From Rhodopseudomonas palustris JSC-3b (GTDB lineage Bacteria; Pseudomonadota; Alphaproteobacteria; Rhizobiales; Xanthobacteraceae), in NCBI GenBank assembly GCA_000504425.1, contig KI632513.1:3876333-3940332 (forward strand): a stretch of 64,000 nucleotides of DNA, written 5' to 3'. A program made the translations under genes and the position numbers. Positions 57,038-64,000 of the stretch are shown in pieces. The notes under the pieces were generated by a model. The model was given only the letters and a program-made list of their open reading frames with translations, searched no databases and was not told where the DNA came from. Each line of letters starts with the position of its first letter. The stretch's first letter is position 1.

Positions 57038-57684
57038 CGCAGATCACCCGACTGTACGACTCGACCCGACAGCTGCCGTCGATCGAGAGCGAGCTGAAAA
57101 GCAACGGCTACAAATACGCCGTGGTGACCAGCGCGCAGCCGACCACCAACGGCACCAGCTTGGACGACAGCATCCTGGCAGCGCTCGGGCGCGCCGGTGT
57201 GTCGCGTAGCGAGTTGGCCGCGTGCCTCGATGCCATCAAGCGCGGTGGCGCGCTGGTGTCGGTGCAGGCGACATTTGGTTTCGGAGCCAAGGCGTCGGCG
57301 CTGCTCGACAAGTTCGGGCCGAGCAAGATCAGCGCGACCAGCACTGCGACCGTGAGCAACGACGAAGACTGCGCGGCTGCGCCGTTCTCGAAGATGCTGC
57401 GCGCGCCGGTGCTGCTCGACACCTCGGGTGAGTACAAGTCCTATTCGGGTACGCCGCTGCTGCTCGATAGCAAGAAGTTCCTGTCGGGCACGCCGCTCGT
57501 GCTCGAAGGCAACAAGTTTTTCTCTGGCACCCCACTGCTGCTCGACAGCAGCGGCCCCTACAAGTCGTTCTCCGGCACTCCGCTGCTGATTGACGACAAG
57601 AAGTTTTTCTCCGGGACTCCGCTGCTGCTGAACAACCCGACCCCGCTGTCTACCTGGCTGGGTCTTCCCGTCCTCTTGAAGTAG
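57034..57684 (+). CDS. LH2-linked protein: GSP17M/YflT-like domain fused to seven SGxPL repeats
   Basis: A 216-residue protein whose start overlaps the pucC stop. Residues ~5-102 look like a small alpha/beta domain similar to YflT/general-stress 17M proteins (YDSTRQLPSIESELKSNGYK; DAIKRGGALVSVQATFG; LLDKFGPSKISAT). Residues ~120-216 are repeats: five perfect SGTPL units, at 138, 151, 164, 180 and 193, and one degenerate unit at each end (RAPVL at 123, LGLPVL at 209). Spacing is 13 or 16 residues; the 16-residue units carry G[EP]YKS[FY] or PLSTW. No His; Cys at 64 and 113. No signal peptide or membrane helix. The repeats match the 84-aa gene that follows. It might be a variant gamma subunit or a factor loading gamma or pigment on LH2. 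I know of no description of this fusion. Confidence 0.75.
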   Translation: MTQITRLYDSTRQLPSIESELKSNGYKYAVVTSAQPTTNGTSLDDSILAALGRAGVSRSELAACLDAIKRGGALVSVQATFGFGAKASALLDKFGPSKISATSTATVSNDEDCAAAPFSKMLRAPVLLDTSGEYKSYSGTPLLLDSKKFLSGTPLVLEGNKFFSGTPLLLDSSGPYKSFSGTPLLIDDKKFFSGTPLLLNNPTPLSTWLGLPVLLK

Positions 57685-57694
57685 GATCTCCACC

Positions 57695-57949
57695 ATGAGC
57701 GAATACAAAGGTACTTCCGGCCAGCCGCTGCTGATCGACAGCAACAAGTTCTTCTCGGGCACCCCGCTGCTGATCGACAGCAACAAGTTCTTCTCGGGCA
57801 TGCCGCTGCTGCTGGACAGCAACAAGTTCTTCTCGGGCACCCCGCTGCTGATCGACAGCAAGACCACCTTCTCGGGCTCGCCGCTGATCCTCGAGCAGAA
57901 GGGCGAATACAAGTCCTTCTCCGGTCAGCCGCTGCTGCTGTCGAAGTAA
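57695..57949 (+). CDS. Probable LH2 gamma subunit: six SGxPL repeats
   Basis: An 84-residue protein starting MSEYKGTSGQPLLIDSNKFF. Six units SG[TQMS]PL[LI][LI] start at residues 8, 21, 34, 47, 60 and 76, that is five 13-residue steps with one 16-residue step before the last. No membrane helix, His or Cys. Cryo-EM of Rps. palustris LH2 revealed a gamma polypeptide that wraps as an undulating ribbon around six of nine alpha-beta units and binds six extra bacteriochlorophylls; the six repeats fit this. I infer identity from repeat number and operon, not from recalled gamma sequence. Ten bases separate it from the preceding gene, and a terminator follows. Confidence 0.82.
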   Translation: MSEYKGTSGQPLLIDSNKFFSGTPLLIDSNKFFSGMPLLLDSNKFFSGTPLLIDSKTTFSGSPLILEQKGEYKSFSGQPLLLSK

Positions 57950-57973
57950 GACACGACGTCCGTTTCGGACTCG

Positions 57974-58006
57974 AAACGCCGCGGGCAGCGATGCCTGCGG
58001 CGTTTT
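57974..58006 (+). terminator. Rho-independent terminator of the puc operon
   Basis: The left arm aaacgccgcgggca and right arm tgcctgcggcgttt pair almost perfectly around a GCGA loop, then TTTT and GCGTTTTG follow. It lies 24 bases after the gamma gene, so pucB to gamma is one transcription unit. Confidence 0.88.
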
Positions 58007-58658
58007 GCGTTTTGGCATTGTGCCGCCCTGCGGTCTGGCCATGCACGCCGCCGCGTGTTCGGCGGTTCTTTGCGCCGTGCGCAAATCCACCCGGCTGGCC
58101 GGCCAGGCCGTTGTATTGCTTGCAGGCGTCTTCGCCCGCTCGGGTTGGTTGCGGATCAAGTCGCGCAGCCGGCCCTTGATCCGACCGCGCCAGCGCGGGC
58201 GCCGCGCCCGGCAATGTCGAGCGTCAGGGCGCACCGTCCTGGTACCTTATTGCCGTCGGGCTGTGGCAGGCGCGGCAGCAACGACCGCTGCAAAGGCGCG
58301 TCACAGTGCCGCTGTGCGCCGCCAATTACGGTCCATCCGGTTCCCTGATCGCAAACTTGCCTCAATACACCTGCAAATGATCCGCGGTTCCGCCGCTCCC
58401 CCGCCGGCGATGAGGTGAGCTACGGCAGCGCTTATGCACGCGGCCAATCGTCGCCGAGGAAAAGACTTTTTCCTTTGGTGGCAATGAGATGGATGAATGT
58501 GACAACGCGCCGCCGCCGCGCCGTGTTGTACCGCACAAATCCGACATTAATGTCTGTTCATCTATTTCGTGTGCCCTCTGGGGGGAGGGGAGCAGGAAAA
58601 ACTTTGCGTGCGCATTTCGAGGCCCGTCTTGGGGACGAGGCCTGAGAGGATAGGACTG
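58007..58658. other. Intergenic region before the efflux genes
   Basis: About 650 bases with no convincing gene. Short frames here have no recognisable family and poor coding character. The right part is less GC-rich and contains the palindrome at 58543-58554, so the efflux promoter is probably there. No regulator gene is linked. Confidence 0.5.
58543..58554. promoter_or_regulatory. Perfect 12-bp palindrome, candidate operator
   Basis: GACATTAATGTC is fully symmetric and lies 104 bases upstream of the efflux gene start. It could bind a TetR/MarR-type repressor encoded elsewhere. Function inferred only. Confidence 0.35.
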
Positions 58659-59864
58659 ATGAACCGGGTGATGAGACTATTGGGGGTGATGGCGACGCTG
58701 GGCTTGGCGCCGCTGCTAGCCGGGTGCGATGCGCCGGGCGATGCGTCCGCCTCCGCGCGCACCGCGGCCGCGCCAGAAGTCAGCATCATCACCGTCAAGG
58801 CGCAGCCCCGGTCGATCATCCGCGAGCTGCCGGGCCGTATTGCGCCGATCCGGGTTGCCGAGGTCCGGCCGCGGGTCTCGGGCATCATTGTCGCGCGCCT
58901 GTTCCAGCAGGGCAGCGAAGTGAAGGCCGGCGACCCGCTGTACCGGATCGATCCGCGGCCGTTCGAGGTCGAATTGCAGGCCTCCGAGGCCGCGGTCGCC
59001 AAGGCGCATGCCGCGCTCGAACAGGCGACGCTGCAGGCGGAACGCATGACCTCGCTGGCCAGCCAGAATGCCGCCTCCAAGGCCCAGAGCGAGACCGCGA
59101 CCGGCGCCATGCGCCAGGCGCGCGCCGAATTGGCGGTGCGCGAGGCCGAACTGGCCCGCGCCAAGCTCAATCTCGATTACGCCACCATCCGCGCCCCGAT
59201 CAGCGGCGTGATCGGCGCCGCCTTGGTCAGCGAAGGCGCGCTGGTGGTGCAGAACGACTCGACCAGCCTCGCCACCATCCAGCAGATCGAAAACGTCTAT
59301 GCCGACTTCACCGAGCCGGTGGCGGAACTCAATCGACTGCGCCGCGCCTTCGATTCCGGCGAGCTTGACCAGATCGCGCCGGACGCGGTGCGGGTGCGGC
59401 TGGTGCTCGATGGCGGCACGATCTACCCGCTGGCCGGCAAGCTGCTGTTCTCGGAAGCCAAGGTCGATGCCTTCACCGGCCAGGTGACGCTGCGCGGCGA
59501 GTTCAAGAATCCCGGCCGCGAGCTGCTGCCCGGCATGTATGTGCGCGTGCTGATCGAAAAGGGCATCGACGCCGACGCGATCGCGGTCCCGCAGCAGGCG
59601 ATTCAGCGCAACGCCGCAGGCGGCAGCGAAGTGTTCGTGGTGAAGGACGACAATCGCATCGCCGTGCAGCCGATCCGCACCGGCGGCCTGCAGGATGGCC
59701 AGTGGCTGGTGCTGGATGGCCTTCATCCCGGCGATCGGGTGGTGATCGAAGGTTTTCAGAAATTCGCCCCGGGCGATGTAGTCAAGCCGATCCAAGTGGT
59801 CAGTGACCGACAGCAGGACGGAGCCGAGACTAATTTCGCTACCGTCGTCAAAGCGAGCCAGTAA
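58659..59864 (+). CDS. RND efflux periplasmic adaptor (AcrA/MexA family) lipoprotein
   Basis: A 401-residue membrane fusion protein. The N-terminus is a lipoprotein signal ending in LLAGC, so it is lipid-anchored to the inner membrane. Blocks: IIRELPGRIAPIRVAEVRPRV, DPLYRIDPRPFEVELQ, the coiled-coil hairpin of ~100-165 and DYATIRAPISGVIGAA. The start has a gagagga site. It is 8 bases before the transporter gene. Confidence 0.93.
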   Translation: MNRVMRLLGVMATLGLAPLLAGCDAPGDASASARTAAAPEVSIITVKAQPRSIIRELPGRIAPIRVAEVRPRVSGIIVARLFQQGSEVKAGDPLYRIDPRPFEVELQASEAAVAKAHAALEQATLQAERMTSLASQNAASKAQSETATGAMRQARAELAVREAELARAKLNLDYATIRAPISGVIGAALVSEGALVVQNDSTSLATIQQIENVYADFTEPVAELNRLRRAFDSGELDQIAPDAVRVRLVLDGGTIYPLAGKLLFSEAKVDAFTGQVTLRGEFKNPGRELLPGMYVRVLIEKGIDADAIAVPQQAIQRNAAGGSEVFVVKDDNRIAVQPIRTGGLQDGQWLVLDGLHPGDRVVIEGFQKFAPGDVVKPIQVVSDRQQDGAETNFATVVKASQ

Positions 59865-59872
59865 GCGCCGAC

Positions 59873-62800
59873 ATGCCGACGTTTTTCATCGACCGCCCCA
59901 TCTTCGCATGGGTTATCGCACTGTTCATCTGTCTGCTCGGGGCGATCTGCGTGCCGCTGCTGCCGGTCGCGCAATATCCGATCATCGCGCCGCCATCGAT
60001 TTCGGTGACCACCAACTATCCCGGCGCCTCGCCGGAAAACCTCTACAACAGCGTCACGCGGTTGATCGAGGAGGAGTTGAACGGCGCCGCGGGCATCTTG
60101 AACTTTGAATCGACCTCCGACTCGCTCGGCCAGGTCGAAATCATCGCCAACTTCCAGCCGGGCACCGACCCGAGCATGGCCTCGGTCGAAGTTCAGAACC
60201 GCATCAAACGCGTCGAAGCGCGCTTGCCGCGCGCCGTGCTGCAACAAGGCATCATGGTGCGCGAAGCCTCCAGTGCGGTGTTGCAGATCGTCACGCTGAG
60301 TTCGCCCGATGGCACGGTCGATGAAGTCGGGCTGGGCGACTTCATGATCCGCAACGTGCTCGGCGAAATCCGGCGTATTCCCGGCGTCGGCCGCGCCACG
60401 CTGTATTCCACCGAGCGCTCGCTGCGCATCTGGATCGATCCCGCCAAGCTGATCGGCTTCAACCTCTCTGCCGAAGACGTCACCAAGGCGATCACCGCGC
60501 AAAACGCCCAGGTCGCATCCGGCGCAGTCGGCGCCGAGCCGTCCAATAAGGATCAGAAAATCTCGGCGCTGGTGCTGGTCAAGGGCCAGCTGTCATCCGC
60601 CGACGAGTTCGGCGCGATCGTGCTGCGCGCCAATCCGGACGGCTCGACCGTGCGGCTGCGCGACGTCGCGCGTCTCGAAATCGGCGGTCTCAGCTATCAA
60701 TTCAAGTCGCGGCTCGACGGCAAGCCCGCGGCCGGTCTGTCGGTGACGCTGTCGCCGACCGGCAACGCCTTGGCGACCGCGCGCGCGGTCGAAGCGAAGA
60801 TGAAGGAGCTGTCGCGCTTCTTCCCCGCCAACATCAAATACGACATTCCCTACAACATCACGCGCGTCGTTCAGGCCTCGGTCAACAAGGTGCTGATGAC
60901 ACTGGCCGAAGCGGTGGTGCTGGTGTTCGTGGTGATGTTCCTGTTCCTGCAGAACATCCGCTACACCATCATTCCGACCATCGTGGTGCCGGTGGCGCTG
61001 CTCGGCACCTGCGTGTCATTGCTGCTGCTCGGCTATTCCATCAACATGCTGACGCTGTTCGGCATGGTGCTGGCGATCGGCATTCTGGTCGACGACGCCA
61101 TCGTGGTGGTGGAAAACGTCGAACGCATCATGTCCGAGGAAGGGCTGGCGCCAAAGGAGGCCACCAAGAAGGCGATGTCGCAGATCACCGGCGCCATCAT
61201 CGGCATCACCTTGGTGCTGGTCGCGGTGTTCGTGCCGATGGCGTTCTTCCCCGGCTCGGTCGGCATCATCTATCGGCAGTTCTCGATCACCATGGTGTCG
61301 GCGATCAGCTTCTCGGCGCTGATGGCGCTGACGCTGACCCCGGCGCTGTGTGCGACGCTGCTCAAGCCGGTGGTTCCCGGTCATGCCCATGCCGAAACCG
61401 GGTTCTTTGGGCGCTTCAACCGCGGCCTCGACTGGCTCAGGGATCGCTACTCGCTGGTGGTGCGTTGGAATCTGAAGCGCACCGGCCGGTTGATGGTGAT
61501 CTATGTCGTGCTGCTGTGCGGCCTGGTGTTCGCTTTTTCGAGGATGCCGGGCGGCTTCTTGCCGGTTGACGACCAGGGCTTCCTGACCGTCGACGTCCAG
61601 ACCCCGCCGGAATCGTCCTACAACCGCACCGAGGATGTGGTCCGCAAGGTTGAAGACTGGCTGATCAATCGCGCCGGCGTCGAAAACGTCACCTTCCTCA
61701 CCGGCTTCTCGTTCCTCGGCCAGGGCATGAACTCGGCGCAGGCGTTCGTCACCCTGAAGGAGTGGTCGCAGCGCGGGCCGACCGAGTCGGCCGCTGCGAT
61801 CGTGGCCGATGCCAACCGTGCGCTGGAACCGATCCGCGACGCGCGCATCTCGGCGCTGGAGCCGCCGCCGATCGATAACCTCGGCAACTCATCGGGCTTC
61901 AGCTTCCGTCTGCAGGATCGCGGCCAAAAGGGCTATGCCGCCTTGATGGAGGCGACCGAGCGTCTGGTGAAGGAGGCGAATGCCAGCCCGGTGCTGCGCC
62001 GCGTTTACATCGAAGGTCTGCCGCCCGCGCCGCAGGTCAATCTGATGATCGACCGCGCCAAGGCCAGCGCGTTCGGCGTCACCTTCGAGGACATCAACGA
62101 CACGATCTCGACCAATCTCGGCTCGGCCTATGTCAACGACTTCCCGAACCTCGGCCGTATGCAGCGCGTCATCGTGCAGGCCGACGCCAAGGCGCGCATG
62201 AACGCCGACGAGATCTTGGCCTACAATGTCAAGAACTCGCGCGGCCAGTTGGTGCCGTTCTCGGCATTTGCTTCGATCGAGTGGGTCAAGGGCCCGACCC
62301 AGATCGTCGGCTTCAACTACTATCCCGCGGTCCGTATCTCGGGCGAGGCCAATCCCGGCTACACGTCGGGCGATGCCATCGCCGAAATGGAACGGCTGGC
62401 GGGTCAGTTGCCGCGCGGCTTCGGCTACGAATGGGCGGGGCAGTCGCTGCAGGAAAAGCTGTCGGGTTCGCAAGCGCCGTTCCTGCTGGCGCTGTCGGCG
62501 CTGGTGGTGTTCCTGTGTCTGGCGGCACTCTATGAGAGCTGGACGATTCCGATCGCGGTGCTGCTCACCGTGCCGCTCGGCATGATCGGCGCCGTGCTCG
62601 CCGCAGCCGGCCGTGGCCTGCCCAACGACGTGTATTTCACCGTGGCGCTGATCACAATCATCGGTCTCGCTGCCAAGGACGCGATTCTGATCGTGGAATT
62701 CGCCAAGGATCTGCGCAAGGAAGGCAAGCCGCTGATGGCGGCCACCATGGAGGCGGCCCATCTGCGCTTCCGGCCGATTTTGATGACCGGCCTTGCCTTC

Positions 62801-63037
62801 GTCAGCGGCGTGCTGCCGATGGTGATCGCCAGCGGTGCCGGCGCCAAAAGCCAGCATGCGATCGGCACCAGCGTCGCTGGCGGCATGATTGCGGTGGTGG
62901 TGCTGGCGCTGCTGTTCGTGCCGGTGTTCTTCGTCACGGTGCAGCGGCTGCTGGCGCGCGATCGCTCCGACGAGAGCCCGTCCACGGAAAGCGGCAAGGC
63001 GGTGCCGGCTCACGGTCAGATCGAAGCGCGAAACTGA
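59873..63037 (+). CDS. RND multidrug efflux transporter (AcrB/MexB, HAE-1 family)
   Basis: A 1054-residue inner-membrane proton antiporter. It begins MPTFFIDRPIFAWVIALF, and has GMVLAIGILVDDAIVVVENV with the paired Asp used in proton transfer, and TVALITIIGLAAKDAILIVE in the second half. Twelve membrane helices and two large periplasmic loops are expected. Together with the adaptor it should need a TolC-type channel, none of which is in the window. Substrates unknown. Confidence 0.95.
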   Translation: MPTFFIDRPIFAWVIALFICLLGAICVPLLPVAQYPIIAPPSISVTTNYPGASPENLYNSVTRLIEEELNGAAGILNFESTSDSLGQVEIIANFQPGTDPSMASVEVQNRIKRVEARLPRAVLQQGIMVREASSAVLQIVTLSSPDGTVDEVGLGDFMIRNVLGEIRRIPGVGRATLYSTERSLRIWIDPAKLIGFNLSAEDVTKAITAQNAQVASGAVGAEPSNKDQKISALVLVKGQLSSADEFGAIVLRANPDGSTVRLRDVARLEIGGLSYQFKSRLDGKPAAGLSVTLSPTGNALATARAVEAKMKELSRFFPANIKYDIPYNITRVVQASVNKVLMTLAEAVVLVFVVMFLFLQNIRYTIIPTIVVPVALLGTCVSLLLLGYSINMLTLFGMVLAIGILVDDAIVVVENVERIMSEEGLAPKEATKKAMSQITGAIIGITLVLVAVFVPMAFFPGSVGIIYRQFSITMVSAISFSALMALTLTPALCATLLKPVVPGHAHAETGFFGRFNRGLDWLRDRYSLVVRWNLKRTGRLMVIYVVLLCGLVFAFSRMPGGFLPVDDQGFLTVDVQTPPESSYNRTEDVVRKVEDWLINRAGVENVTFLTGFSFLGQGMNSAQAFVTLKEWSQRGPTESAAAIVADANRALEPIRDARISALEPPPIDNLGNSSGFSFRLQDRGQKGYAALMEATERLVKEANASPVLRRVYIEGLPPAPQVNLMIDRAKASAFGVTFEDINDTISTNLGSAYVNDFPNLGRMQRVIVQADAKARMNADEILAYNVKNSRGQLVPFSAFASIEWVKGPTQIVGFNYYPAVRISGEANPGYTSGDAIAEMERLAGQLPRGFGYEWAGQSLQEKLSGSQAPFLLALSALVVFLCLAALYESWTIPIAVLLTVPLGMIGAVLAAAGRGLPNDVYFTVALITIIGLAAKDAILIVEFAKDLRKEGKPLMAATMEAAHLRFRPILMTGLAFVSGVLPMVIASGAGAKSQHAIGTSVAGGMIAVVVLALLFVPVFFVTVQRLLARDRSDESPSTESGKAVPAHGQIEARN

Positions 63038-63130
63038 TCGTGACCGCGGAACCGGCGCGCGCGATCATTGGCTGGGAACTAACCGCGCAAAGCTCCGTTC
63101 CTTCGGTCGTCAACTGACCGGAGGAAAGTC

Positions 63131-63580
63131 ATGAACGGAGATCAACCGATAAGCTGGCTGATGTTCTTCACCCTGGCCGCAGGGGTGGTGATCGTCGGTG
63201 GCTTCATCATCAACTTCCTGCGCTCGCGCAGCAATCGTGATGTGGCCGAAGATACGATGGCCGGCGACGGCCACGGCCGCTTCCTGGCGCCGAGCGGCGC
63301 GGGACCGGAACTGCTTGCCGTCACCGCGTTTGCCCTGATTGCGATGGGGCTGCTGGCATTCGGCTATAATAACAAGTCCGACTCGATGACCGCGCAGGCG
63401 CCGTCGCCCGCCGGCCAGACCACCGGCCAGAGCGGCTTGCAGGCTCCTGGATCGCAGAACCAGCCAAAGCCTTATCAGCCGGCCAATCCGGCGACCGATC
63501 AGCGCGTGTCGCCGACCGGATCTGACACCGGCGTTGGTGCCTCGCCCGGTAACACCGGCACGCCGACCAAACAGCAATAG
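63131..63580 (+). CDS. Small two-helix membrane protein with a Gln/Pro/Gly-rich tail
   Basis: A 149-residue protein with hydrophobic helices at about residues 8-30 and 60-77. The tail after residue 85 is low-complexity (Ala, Pro, Gly, Gln, Thr). A cggaggaaag site precedes the ATG at 63131. I do not recognise the family. It is 93 bases after the transporter, and a terminator follows, so it might be the third gene of the efflux unit. Confidence 0.65.
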   Translation: MNGDQPISWLMFFTLAAGVVIVGGFIINFLRSRSNRDVAEDTMAGDGHGRFLAPSGAGPELLAVTAFALIAMGLLAFGYNNKSDSMTAQAPSPAGQTTGQSGLQAPGSQNQPKPYQPANPATDQRVSPTGSDTGVGASPGNTGTPTKQQ

Positions 63581-63613
63581 CGCCCGCGATCGATTAGCAT
63601 TGCGTCGCACGTG

Positions 63614-63636
63614 ATGGCCGGGCTCGCCCCGGCCAT
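63614..63636. repeat. Short palindromic repeat
   Basis: atggccggg-ctcg-ccccggccat is a perfect inverted repeat with the same core as the left hairpin of the element at 23446-23535. Confidence 0.7.
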
Positions 63637-63660
63637 TGTTCGGCGTTGACTCTGACACAG

Positions 63661-63690
63661 CAAAAAGGCCGGAGCATCTCCGGCCTTTTC
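63661..63690 (+). terminator. Rho-independent terminator
   Basis: AAAAAGGCCGGAG-CAT-CTCCGGCCTTTT is a strong stem with 3' T-run (and 5' A-run, so it can work in both directions). It ends the efflux unit and may also stop transcription from the IS element. Confidence 0.9.
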
Positions 63691-63746
63691 CATAAGATCG
63701 CTTTAAAAGAAGAACGCTGTGTAAGCGCGACTAGAGCGTGATGCAT

Positions 63747-64000
63747 TTACGTTTGCTCGTATCCAGCATTTATGAAGTAGTTTGAGCATTCTGTTGGTGA
63801 GGTGATTTTGAGGATCTCGCCGATCGCGCGGGAGACGGCGTCGACGGATCGTTGTGCGGCCTTGCGGAGCCGATGCTTGAGCTTTGAGAAGAACAGCTCG
63901 ATCGGGTTCAGGTCGGGCGAGTATTTTGGCAGGAACAACAAGCGTGCGCCGGCGGCGCGGATGGCGCGGCGTACGGCGGGTCCCTTGTGTGAGCCGAGAT
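63747..64000 (-). mobile_element. IS630-family transposase, C-terminal part
   Basis: The minus-strand frame is open from the right edge and reads LGSHKGPAVRRAIRAAGA and then LFLPKYSPDLNPIELFFSKL, the DDE motif region with the final catalytic Glu in NPIE of IS630-type transposases. The gene stops at 63747. The start and the other end of the element are outside the window. The near IS end must lie between the terminator (63690) and 63746; I cannot fix the inverted repeat or the TA duplication. Confidence 0.9.

Noticed and set aside
58415..58645. A 76-codon frame before the efflux adaptor
   Set aside because: It overlaps the palindrome and probable promoter, has no recognisable domain, and lacks a ribosome site.

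Overview
The window looks like a chromosomal segment of a purple non-sulfur alphaproteobacterium. It is GC-rich, carries LH2 antenna genes (pucBA-pucC) behind paired PpsR-type sites, and has a Bradyrhizobium/Rhodopseudomonas-style uptake hydrogenase cluster. The best guess is a Rhodopseudomonas palustris strain, inferred from gene content and PucA/PucB sequence, not from a database match.

Region 1 (1-18.7 kb) is a nearly complete [NiFe] uptake-hydrogenase locus read left to right: the end of the sensor subunit hupV, then hupSLCDEFGHJK, hypABFCDE and the two-component pair hoxA/hoxJ. A textbook sigma-54 promoter with a possible HoxA/HupR enhancer site and an IHF-like site lies in front of hupS. 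The rubredoxin gene hupI is missing between hupH and hupJ. Region 2 (18.7-23.4 kb) is a two-gene YhaO/YhaN-like nuclease and SMC-like ATPase pair. Region 3 (23.5-37.1 kb) is a full carbon-phosphorus lyase locus: phnCDE1E2, a divergent phnF repressor, and phnGHIJKLMN. A divergent three-gene unit adds a 2H phosphoesterase-like DUF1045 protein, a second PhnM and a hexapeptide acyltransferase. Pho-box half-sites lie in front of three of these transcription units.

Region 4 (37.3-54.3 kb) is a mosaic. It holds a ThDP decarboxylase with a rhodanese, small orphan proteins, trehalose/glycogen enzymes (treZ, glgX, pgm), a decayed parDE toxin-antitoxin pair, and nnrU/nnrS/DUF2249 with a LuxR-type regulator. 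Region 5 (54.7-58.0 kb) is the puc operon: pucB, pucA, a stem-loop, pucC, then two unusual repeat proteins and a terminator. The last gene (84 aa) consists almost entirely of six SGxPL repeats. It fits the gamma subunit known from cryo-EM of Rps. palustris LH2, a ribbon wrapping six of the nine alpha-beta units. The gene before it (216 aa, start overlapping the pucC stop) fuses a soluble domain resembling the YflT/general-stress 17M fold to seven of the same repeats. I regard this as the most interesting unexplained object here, perhaps an assembly factor or a variant gamma.

Region 6 (58.6-64.0 kb) is an RND efflux pair without a linked outer-membrane channel, a small membrane protein, and the 3' end of an IS630-type transposase running off the right edge.
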